Positions 42,400 through 51,499 of a DNA stretch of 64,000 bases are shown piece after piece (the first letter of the stretch is position 1; every line of letters begins with the position of its first letter). The DNA lies in assembly GCA_017311315.1 (NCBI GenBank), contig CM029640.1, positions 10,942,640-11,006,639 on the forward strand, in the 5' to 3' direction. Under the pieces are notes generated by a model. It ran no database searches, was not told the origin of the DNA, and worked only from the letters and a program-made list of their open reading frames with translations. Position numbers and translations under genes: made by a program. This DNA is from Dendrocalamus latiflorus (Eukaryota; Streptophyta; Magnoliopsida; Poales; Poaceae).

Positions 42400-45215
42400 A
42401 AGTCATGGTTGCTCCTAAGTAGGGAATCAAGGTATATTATCTTGCTCTACTTTGGTACAATCACAATCAAAATCCAGTGAGACCTAGGGTGTGTTTGGTT
42501 GAGCTGTGGCTTCTGAAAAAGCTGCTGTGAGCTGTGGGCTGTGGAAAAGCTGCTGTAGGTTATGGGCTGTGGAAAAGCTGTAAGCTGTTTGGTTCAAACA
42601 AGTATAAAACTTACCTCCTATTCTATTTTCCTTGAAACAACTGTGAAACAGCTCTCTATTTTCACCATTTCAAAAAGTAGAAAGCCAAAAGCCAAAAGCA
42701 GGGTCCAAGGTGCTTTCAAAACTGTACTACCCAAAAGTAGCTGCTTCTGAAAAAGCAGCTTCTGGTTTCCACCCCTTTGGTTGGCTTTTGGCTTTTTGGA
42801 AGCAAAAGCAGCTCCCAAAAGCTCAACCAAAGGCACCCCTAGTCATGTGTGTCGCTATAGTGATTAATCCTAAGTTCATGTTACGTATAAAGTACAAATG
42901 AAACTTATGTGGTAACTAGTGAAACACTTACCCTTGATTAAAGGGTATCATGATGTACTCCATGTCACTGTGAGCAATTAATCCGCTCATTATGTAATCT
43001 TGGACGAAGGATGCATTTTCATTGATGGATTGCTCAGAGACCAAGTGTGGGTTGAGAAAACCCACTGGTTGTCGCCGTTGTCGGACTTGTTGGATCATGT
43101 ATCTATACATAAGCAAAGAGTAATGACATTTATCAGTATGACATGAATGTAGAATTTCACTGTACAGTACACTTACAGTATCCAACATCGTAGAAGTGAG
43201 GCGTCGGCTTTGTCGAGGTTGAATAGTAAGAATAAATCTTCGAAGGTTACGACGAAGTAATCCAAGTCATGGAGGAAATGCGCCTCCGTGTATCTCACAG
43301 TGAATCCACTGTGCCGTTTTGACTTCATGTTGGACATCTGCATGTACCAGGTATGCAATGTATTGCAAACCAGACCAACCTAGGGTAATTGTGACTCGGG
43401 AACCAACGACACTTCGAGAATGAACTTCCATTGCTCGGGACGCGCCTTAATCTTCTTCTATTGGGTCTTAGCGCCTAACTTATGATACATTTTCGGTGGT
43501 GTCTCCATGGGAGCCGATGCAATAGGCTTCAGAACTGGGCCTGGAGGTGGAGCCACCGGAGCCGATGTGATAGGTCTATGGTGATGTCCCACTTGGACCA
43601 CTGGATGTGGAGATCATGGCACGAACGAGTTGAGGGCGATGCCCCTCTTGGACCACTGGATGAATGTGTGGACGGCATCCCCTAATATCGTAATCTCTTC
43701 GTTTGGGGCTTTTCAAGAGGGACGGTCCTGAAAACATCATTAATCATGTCCACCTGAACCTTCACGAAACCGGTCTCTACTTGGACACCATGCATCAGCG
43801 TCCCTGACAGCCATGGATACACCATCCCCTGCCCAGCGTCAATTGGAATGGAGCCAACAAGCATGACTCTAAGGATGCAAGGCATGGGCTCCTACATAAC
43901 AATACACGATGAGCTGAGCCATCCACCAAGGAGATATATCTATGTAGCATTCTAAAAAGATACATTACTTGGATGTCGATAGGTAAGTGGACATCGCTAT
44001 GTTCAGTAATTAGTGTGGACGCACAGCTACACCAACGTTGAGGGGGACTGGGTACTGCATTAACGGGGTGAGTTGCGATTGGTTGCCGACTTGTCTCAGT
44101 TCTTCCCTCAATGAAGCTATGTCTCCTCAAAGTGAGGCAGTCTTCTCTTGAAGTGAGGCAGACAGCCGTCCTCAAGTTGTGCATGCAGGTCCTGTTTTAT
44201 TTGTTCGTTGCGATAGGCCTTGGATTTCTTCCTACTCCTATATGTCTCAAAGTCATTTGGGAATCTATGCCTCCAAGATAGGTAAACCCACAGGCCTTGC
44301 GTGCAACCTGGGTGCTCCTTGTTTCCTAAGGCCCGTGATAGTATATCTCTCTCCATGTATTCCTGAAAGGAGTCTCGGGAAGATTCGGTAGTCAATGATT
44401 GCTATAAGAAGCAATCATGTTATTTTCAAACTCATGAAGTTCAAGAGGTATTAACAACTATGTAGTTTAACATATCTTACCAGATGTTAGGACACTTCCT
44501 CTTCTACGGGGTTTTTGAAAGAGGAGACACCCGAAGAAGTGGTTGATGAGCTCGCTCTTAACCAGTTTTGAGCGCGCTCGTTTGTGATCTTGGCAAATGG
44601 CGGGGAGGCTTCCGATCTAATTGCGACCTCGTCCTACATTCTCCACTGTGGGATTTTACCCGCGTACCCAGTGGTGCCGAGTCTGTGAAGGTGAGTGTTT
44701 TGTGACTGGAGAGCCTTGTGTGCCACACTTTGTTGTTCAAATTCGGTTGTCTTCATCTACACAAAAGGCCTCCCATGTTTCCAACGGCATGAAAGGATAC
44801 CTCGTGAAGGACGTGAGATCCTTGGCCACGTACTATGTGACAAGGGCGCTCTTGAAATTCCTCCATGCTTTTCCCATTGTGAGGAGTGTCTGCCGTTGCA
44901 CGAGTCCCTGTACTTCTGCTGGGATCTCGAATGAATTTGTTATTTCTTCCCACAGCTGATTTTTCTGATCCTTTGCCAAATATTTCTAGCTTTCTATGGT
45001 GATGGGGACGCTTTGCCTTCCAATTATCCTACAGGTAGTCCAAAATATTGCTGCTTTCTTCGGTTGTAGAGGGACCCCATCCGGAGAGACCACCGTGATG
45101 GTCATTTGGCCCTCTGGCCTTTTCAATACTCCTCGGCCACGCTTAGTTATCCCAATCTTGAGAGCGTGAGACCCAGATGATGACGACGATGACAGTGTGG
45201 ACATCATCTCTCTTG
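42400..45215 (-). pseudogene. CACTA-4 second gene, N-terminal and middle part
   Basis: Read on the minus strand in broken frames parallel to CACTA-3. Start: KRGRGVLKRPEGQMTITVVSPDGVPLQPKKAA (45207-44987). Then an En/Spm-type block (FHAVGNMGG region 44953-44750), RNWIRARSS-like sequence near 44560, RALGNKEHPGCTQGLWVYLSWRHRFP (44395-44120), VETGFVKVQVDMINDVFRTVPLEKPQ (about 43790-43690), MHTWYMQMSNMKSKRHSGFTVRY...FEDLFLLFNLDKADAS (43358-43173) and RRQPVGFLNPHLVSEQSINENASFVQDYIM (about 43080-42990). Stops and frameshifts separate these pieces; the MITE and gypsy relic split the end. Confidence 0.75.
42487..42839. mobile_element. MITE inside the CACTA-4 second gene
   Basis: The left end GGGTGTGTTTGGTTGAGCTGTGGCTTCTG is inverted at the right end (GGGGTGCCTTTGGTTGAGCTTTTGGGAGC, reading in reverse from 42839). 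TA flanks both sides. The interior is rich in AAAGCTGC / GCAGCTTTT palindromes. It interrupts the second gene of CACTA-4, whose alignment to CACTA-3 (ATCAAGGTATAT...AAAATCCAGTG) stops just before it. Confidence 0.8.
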
Positions 45216-45420
45216 TAAGAAAAAACTAACCGCAGTGAGCTATAAGCATAAATAAAGTTCTATGAATCAAATTACACACACCAGTGTCTCAAGTGCATTG
45301 AACCTGACACACTGGAGTGTGTAACTTGCTTCATGCCCTTTGAAAGTCTAGGTGGCACATATTATTGCTACCAGTTCCCTTTGGAACAGTAACATGACAT
45401 TCCAAAATGCCATTCCAGAT

Positions 45421-45907
45421 AGATCTTGTAGTTAAGAAGTGAAGCATATATCATGAAGTAATAAAGGTCATAAAACAAATTAGCCAAATACTAAATATCA
45501 CAAAACAAATTAGCCAACTATTGAGATAGACCACAAGATTGACAAATAACAGTAATAGTAAAACTTTAGAGCTCAAGCTTGAATATCTAATTTTAGTATT
45601 AGATCTTGTAGCTAACAAGTGAAGTATATATCATGAAGTACTAAAGGTCATAAAACAAATTAGCCAACTACTGAAGATCACAAAACAAATTAGCCAACTA
45701 TTGAGACAGATCACAAGATTGACAAATGATAGTAATAGTAAAAATTTAGAGTTCAAGCTTGAATATCTAATTTTAGTATTAGATCTTGTAGCTAATAAGT
45801 GAATCATATATCATGAAGTAATAAAGGTCGTAAAACAAATTAGCCAACTACTGAAGATCACAAAACAAATTAGCCAACAATTGAAACAGACCACAAGATT
45901 GACAAAT
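45421..45907. repeat. tandem repeat, period 180 bp, about 2.7 copies
   Basis: Each unit starts AGATCTTGTAG (45421, 45601, 45781) and includes CATGAAGTA(A/C)TAAAGGTC, two CAAATTAGCCAA segments and GACAAAT(A/G)A. The units are nearly identical by eye, suggesting recent duplication. They lie directly upstream of the second gene on its strand, between the gene start and the GA-rich leader. Confidence 0.9.
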
Positions 45908-46140
45908 GAGGGAGAGGCAAACGGCATCGGGAAGGAGAGGCGATGGCGTGAGAGAGAGGCGGCTAGCGTCGGGCCGCCGTCATGAGGGAGAGGCAGCCGG
46001 AGATGGGAGGGGGAGGCGGATGGCGATGGGAGGGAGAGGTGGCCGATGTCGGGAGGGAGAGGCGGATGGCGACGGGGGAGAGAGGCGACGTCGGGAGGGA
46101 GAGGTGGTGTCGTGCATTTGTGAGTAGTCAGATCTAGCAA
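45906..46140 (-). other. GA/GC-rich leader-like block of CACTA-4
   Basis: Degenerate repeats of GGGAGGGAGAGGCGGATGGCGA type. It occupies the same place as the GC-rich block of CACTA-3 (22510-22725), just downstream of the internal array on the minus strand. Frames here are low-complexity, and I do not call a protein. Confidence 0.5.
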
Positions 46141-46224
46141 AACTTAGCAAGGGCGGTGGAGACAGAGTGCGTGAGTGAGGACTCTGCGAGTAGAACCTAT
46201 CCTTAGGGTATATTTATAGAGTAA

Positions 46225-46400
46225 CTATCACAGACGGTTCATTTATAAAACCGTCTGTGATAATAACATCACAGACAATTCTTTTATATAGAACCGTCTG
46301 TGATATTCAACATATCACATACGGTTCTATAAAAGAACCGTCTGTGATAGTATTATCACAGACGGTTTATTCTGATAAACCACCTGTGATAATTTGCTCC
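46225..46400. repeat. CACTA-4 internal palindrome array
   Basis: Four hairpin units, for example ATCACAGACGGTTCATTTATAAAACCGTCTGTGAT, with loops of TTTATA / CTTTTATATAG / CTATAAAAG type. It is located between TNP2 and the second gene, as in CACTA-3. Confidence 0.9.
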
Positions 46401-46616
46401 ATTTAGCCACAAAAAAATCATGCTGGCCATGCAATATGAAAAACACAAGCATAATCATAAATATAACTATTTCTTAGTTACTGAATCAATTACAATTACA
46501 ATGGAATATAGTTCCATAATTACATGCCGGGTTTCCTAATTATGATTACATTGCAATAATTTCCAAATAAGTGTGTTGGCTATGTGGGATCATTTATTAC
46601 ACCTGGCTATTTCCTT

Positions 46617-48955
46617 TTAAATAAAGCCCTTCACGATGATCGACACGTATATAGCTTGCTTCATCACCTTGTTCTTCCTCCAGCCTAATGCCATCTCCGA
46701 ATGGAGGTAACTCATCAAATTGATGTATTCTTCCTCATCCACAACATTCTCAACTCCAACAATCCTTCTTTTTCCATGAAAAACTACATGGCACTTTTTA
46801 TTTGCTGAGTCGGTTACATAAAATACCTGAACAACTTGCCTCACGAGTACAAATGGTTCGTCTTCATATCCTACACATTCAAGGTCCACGGTAGTGACGC
46901 CATACTTGTCGACGTTTACACCACATGGGAGTTGGACCCAACGGCACCAAAATAGAGAAATCTTGAAAATTACATAGTCAACCTCCCAAATCTCCTCTAC
47001 AAGCCCGTAGTACAAGCCGGTACTGACGTGCGCATCATAGGTATCTATGCGGACACCTAAGTTTTGCACTGTGCTCTTTCTGTCCTGATCTGTTGTATAA
47101 AATGTGTAGTCCTTAATGTTGTATCCTTGCCATATCACAATTGTAAATTTTGGCCCTTTTGCCAACCATTGTAGTGTTTCACTTGATGACCTCCCAGTCA
47201 ATCGCACCTTCAACCATTCATTGAACTGATGGTTGTGTTATCTCGTGATGCAAACCTCTGACCGGCCTGCATTCTCTTGGCGTAGCATGTCCTTGTGCTC
47301 TTCAATAATGGGGTCACTTCTGTCATGTGTTGTAAAAATGTGAAATGGGCTTGAGTATATGTATGTCGATCCAGAGTTATTACTTTCCTTCTGATAGTCC
47401 CGATACTCTCTAGCTTCCCCTCGTGATGAGATAGAGGTACACCTATCGACCTAAGCCATGTAGCCGATGCAGAATTCGATGACCTCTTCAGTTGTATATC
47501 CTTCAATGATGCTACCCATCGGTCGAGATCGATTGCCTACATAGGACTTGACAATTCTCATGTACCTCTCGAACGGGTACATATGACATAGAATTCCCAT
47601 GTATCTAAGAAGTGCGGACATGTTTTGGCTCTTTTGGTACTCAACCCTGACAGGTTACCAAGGGCAGGAAAATCATTAATGGTGCAAAACAACATGGCGC
47701 GTAGAGAGTGAAGTTCTCTCGTTTGTCCGCATCCCATACATGTATCCTTTCGTTCCACAGTATTGCAAGATCTTCCACCAATGGTACTAGGTACACATCA
47801 ATATCATTCCCATGTTGCTTCGGCCCTTGGATAAGTAGTGACATCAAAATATACTTCCGCTTCATACACAGCCAAGGAGGAAGGTTGTACATGCACAGTG
47901 TCACAGACCAGGTGCTATGTCGGCTGCTCATGTTACCAAAAGGATTCATTCCATCTGTACTCAACCCAAGCCTTATATTCCTCAGTTCCACACCGAAGTC
48001 TATAAACATCCTATCGATGTTCCTCCACTGGGCAGAATCAGCACAGTGTCTTATCATTCCATCTTACTTACACTGCTCCGAGTGCCAATGCACCAATCTT
48101 GCATCCTTGCGGTTTGCAAATAAATGCTTCAAACGGGGAATTACAGGAAGATACCACAACACCTTAGCAGGAGGCCCTTGCTTCACCTCGATGCCCTTCC
48201 CATCATCGGAGTCATTTTTATGCTTGTATCGGGATGCTTTGCACATCAGACAAACATGTAAGCTAGCATATTCTTTACGGTAGAGGATACAATCATTCAG
48301 ACATACATGTATTCTTTGTACTTCTATTTCTAATGGACGAAGAATCTTCTTGGCTTGGTAGGTGGTTCTCAGCAACACATTTCTATTTGGAAGCATGTCC
48401 GCTAGGAAACCTAACAATGCCGTGAAACTCTTGTCAGACCAACTATTGCTTACCTTCAATTTTAGCAGTTCTAGAACTGATGACAACCTCATGTATTGCA
48501 TCTTGCAGCCCGGGAACAAGTGTTTCTCTGAGTTCTCCAACAAGCCCTCGAATTTACCAAACTCTCTCTCATTATAGTTCCCTTGTACATCACGTAGCAT
48601 CTCATCTAGATTGACATCTTGTTACCTATTCTCATGATCGAAAGCACAGTCCACAACCAACATATCATTGTCTCCCTCGACGATATCATAACTACCTTCT
48701 TGTATAATATTCTCTTCACCATGACTAGTCCAACATTTGTACCCCTTTCTGAAACCTCTTCGAATCAAGTGAGCTTCGATCTGCATTGAGTTGCTAAATA
48801 TTTTTAGATTATCACAATCAATGCATGGATAATACATATATTCCATCCCTTTCTTCAACATATCCAGTTCGGCCGCTCTTCTAAAAGTAGACATGCCATT
48901 AATATACTCTTCACCCACACAGTTCTCAATGTACATCCAGTTTCGGTCCATCTAC
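46617..48955 (-). pseudogene. CACTA-4 TNP2 transposase with an internal deletion
   Basis: It starts MDRNWMYIENCVGEEYINGM (48951) and continues KGMEYMYYPCIDCDNLKIF, QIEAHLIRRGFRKGYKCWTSHG, FEGLLENSEKHLFPGC, LGFLADMLPNRNVLL, YASLHVCLMCKASRYKHKND, LSTDGMNPFGNMSSRHSTWSV and LFCTINDFPALGNLSG. Near 47600 it jumps from TCPHFLDT to the YPFERYM region, losing roughly 0.9 kb relative to CACTA-3. The C-terminal DUF4218- and DUF4216-like parts follow (ISLFWCRWVQLP, YEDEPFVLVRQVVQVFYV). Stops and frameshifts are also present (for example near 48620 and 47640). It is not functional. Confidence 0.88.
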
Positions 48956-49394
48956 ACTGCACATGTAACAAATAGATGTTAAAAATGATTATTAGCGCTA
49001 CTATAGTAAATCAAACTAGCTATACTTAATTTCACATGATGTTTATATTAGGTAGCTAGCCACATATTCATGACACAATAATATTAAGCAAGAATATATT
49101 AAAGTAAACTAGGAGTACTTACCCATTCTAAAATTGAGCAAAGTATCATTATCTTTCTAAATCTAGCTAGCTAGATCTAAACAAAAACCTAGCTATCGAT
49201 CATCTCTTCAACTACAAGGCATATAAGTTATTAGAAGCAATCGAGTACTAACCTTTGATCACTAAGAAGACGCATAGAGATCTACAAGCGATATGTTTTC
49301 ACCAAACTCTCCAAAGCCGTCCGCCTCACTCCACCGATGCATCGCAATGAAAACAGATCTATGTTGAGACCACGTATGCCCGGTATTTAATAGC

Positions 49395-49795
49395 ACAGAT
49401 TATCCCGGACGGTTCCAACCACAAACGGTCTGTGATACGAACATTATCACAGACCATTCATATTAATAACCATCTGTGATAATTCATATACAGTTATTCA
49501 TACAAACCGTCTGTGATGTCCGCAATATCACAGACGGTTTGTTATAAAAACCGTCTGTGATGTCTACAATATCAGAGACAGTTTTTTATATGAACCGTCT
49601 GTGATGTCCACAACTTTCACAGACGGTTATTACCACAAACCGCTTGTGATGTCTCAATTATCACAGACAGTTCGTGTTAATAACCGTCTATGAAAATATC
49701 ATAGACGGTTGTTATTATAAACCGTCTGTGATAGGTTGAGCACAAACAGTTCCGTATGAACCGTCTGTGATGTAACCGTCCTATATAGCATCTTT
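49395..49795. repeat. CACTA-4 right terminal palindrome array
   Basis: About eight units of ATCACAGACGGTT / AACCGTCTGTGATG type, several joined by a GTCC(A/G)CAA spacer repeated between them (for example 49519-49527 and 49607-49614). It lies upstream of the TNP2 start. Confidence 0.9.
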
Positions 49796-49809
49796 TTGTA
49801 GTAGTGATA

Positions 49810-50775
49810 GCTATATTTATTTGAAGATTGTTAATGGTTCAGCTATTTATTTGCTTCTATATATTGAGTGCTGCAAAAGACAAGGCTAAAATTTTAAAGT
49901 TGAAGGCACAATAAAAAAGTGAATTTAAGATGAAAGATCTCAATGCAGTAAAGAAGATTTTTGGTATGGAAATCATCAAAGACAGGCAGTTTGGCAAATT
50001 ATACCTAAGTCAAAAAGGGTACATTGATAAAATTCTTTGTTGTTTTAACATGCATAAGACCAAACCTGTGAGTACTCTCTTAACTGCACATTTTAAACTT
50101 TCTTCAGCATTATGTCTATAATCAAATGATAAAGTTGAGTACATGTCTAAAGTTCCATATGCGAGTGCAATTGGTTTGCTTATGTATGCCAGAGTGATTA
50201 GTAGATACATGGCTAATCCTGGAAAAGAGCAGTGGAAAGCAATTCAATGTATTTTTTAGATATTTATGGAACACATCTAATGCTTGTTTATAGTTTGGAA
50301 AGACTAGAGATGGACTTGTTAGTTATGTGGATTCTGATTTTACTGGAGATTGGATAAAATAAGATCTCTCACTGCTTATGTGTTCACTGTGGAGGGTGTG
50401 TCGTTAGCTGAAAAGCAAGTTTACAAGCTATTATTGCCTTGTCTACTATAGAAGCTGAGTATATGGTTATTTCTAAATCTTGCAAAGAAGTTGTTTGGCT
50501 AAGAGGTTTATTTACTGAGTTTTGTGGAAGTACATCTTGCACTACAATATTTTGTGATAGTTAGAGTGTTATTTTCCTTACAAAAGATAAAATGTTCCAT
50601 GAGAGAACAAAGCACATTTATATTAGGTATCATTACATTCGAGGTGTCTTTATTTAAGGTGATATTAAAGTTAGTAAGATAAATACTCATCATAATCTAG
50701 CTGATATGTTGACAAAGCCAGTTCTTGCTACTAAGTTTGAGTTTTTCTTAGACTTAGTTGGTATTACTCATTAGT
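49810..50775 (+). pseudogene. copia II pol, 3' part (end of RT and RNase H)
   Basis: It resumes the RT interrupted by CACTA-4 (YIYLKIVNGSAIYLLLY), then LNAVKKIFGMEIIKDRQFGKLYLSQKGY (49930-50030), HKTKPVSTLL, YASAIGLLMYARVISRYMANPGKEQW, and RNase H remnants (EAEYMVISKSCKEVVWLRG about 50450, NLADMLTKP about 50698). Many stops occur. The lineage looks Tork-like from the KIFGMEI and LYLSQKGYI blocks, but this is an impression. Confidence 0.85.
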
Positions 50776-50874
50776 CCTTTGGACTTTCAATACACAAGGT
50801 GTACATGCTGATTTTATTAGAGGAGTTTATTGTATTCTTTGACTATTAGAGGAAATTTGGCTCAATGTGGAGAT

Positions 50875-51198
50875 TGTTAAAGTTGATTCAAATTCATACC
50901 ATATCCATGTAGGACACTTTGTCACCTCATGCTAGACATGGCATGACAGGTGTTTGGACCATCCGTAGGCTGTATCAGACATTGTGTTAATCTGTAGCAA
51001 TCGACTCTGATTTAGTTTTCTCTTTGTATGGGACTCTTTTCTCTCGTCCTATATATGTACCCCAGTAGTCCATAGGATGGATGAAGCGCTCTATTGTAAT
51101 ATTTTCTCATTATAGTGATTTGCCTTCGAGTATCCGTAGTTTTTTCCTGTAAAAATTCGTATATCCCATCTCTATTTTTTTGTGCATTATTTGCAACA
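50875..51198 (+). repeat. copia II 3' LTR
   Basis: It starts TGTTAAAGTTGATTC right after TGTGGAGAT (polypurine tract) and ends TTTGCAACA, followed by the TSD GATAT. It aligns along its length with 36033-36358 (GGACACTT, CTCATGC, GGCATGACAGGTGT, GTAGCAATCGACTCTGATT, TATATATGTACC, CCGTAGTTTTTTCC). Confidence 0.88.
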
Positions 51199-51498
51199 GA
51201 TATTCTTGCAGATTCTAGGTTCCGGAAGCTGCTTTGCACCATTGAAAGTTTTTTTAATATCACTAAATTTTTATGTCACGAAGATTTGCTGATTTTATGT
51301 TCTTTTGTGTGTGGTGTGTGTGTGGCAATTGCACGTTTTTTTTTGTATATGGAGGAGGAGCAGTTCAATGATGTCCTTTGGGGTTATAGCTTTACATGTT
51401 TTGTTAAAATGTTAGTTGGATTTCAAACATATAAGAAAATTAGCGCGCAAGCAATGGAAGTCGTTATTGTATCGAATTCGTGCAACCAAGATATATAG
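51199..51498 (+). CDS. possible host-gene exon, 3' piece (unidentified)
   Basis: After the TSD the frame continues LADSRFRKLLCTIESFFNIT, KFLCHEDLLILCSFVCGV and on to a TAG at 51496-51498. It is in the same frame as 35887-36032 once copia II and one GATAT are removed, giving about 145 open codons in all. The latter part (after about 51300, with GT-rich and T-rich runs) may be intron, since GTGTGTGGTGTGTGTG begins there. I do not recognise the family. Confidence 0.4.
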   Translation, partial: DILADSRFRKLLCTIESFFNITKFLCHEDLLILCSFVCGVCVAIARFFLYMEEEQFNDVLWGYSFTCFVKMLVGFQTYKKISAQAMEVVIVSNSCNQDI

Positions 51499-51499
51499 A

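Larger units (their letters stand above)
38480..49806 (-). mobile_element. CACTA-4, 11.3 kb CACTA element with TSD ATA, holding nested insertions
   Basis: It starts CACTACTACAGAC and ends TTTTTGTAGTAGTG, with ATA at 38477-38479 and 49807-49809. It sits within the RT gene of copia II; joining the flanks restores the RT reading (DFKRYDYD into SYIYLK). Genes are on the minus strand: TNP2 (48955 to 46617) and the Ulp1-type second gene (about 45207 to 39450), the latter interrupted by a gypsy relic and a MITE. Palindrome arrays occur at both ends and at 46225-46400. Confidence 0.95.
36033..51198 (+). mobile_element. copia retrotransposon II with both LTRs, TSD GATAT, split by CACTA-4
   Basis: The 5' LTR is 36033-36358 and the 3' LTR 50875-51198, with a perfect 5 bp duplication GATAT at 36028-36032 and 51199-51203. 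Excluding CACTA-4 (38480-49806) the element is only about 3.8 kb, shorter than a complete copia; much of integrase and RT is deleted. The remaining gag and pol parts are in normal order but frameshifted. Visible sequence differences between the LTRs indicate an old insertion. Confidence 0.93.

Noticed and set aside
18125..49795. CRISPR-like look of the regularly spaced repeats
   Set aside because: The units are inverted pairs in CACTA transposon ends and centres in a plant genome, spacers are short and repetitive, and there are no cas genes.
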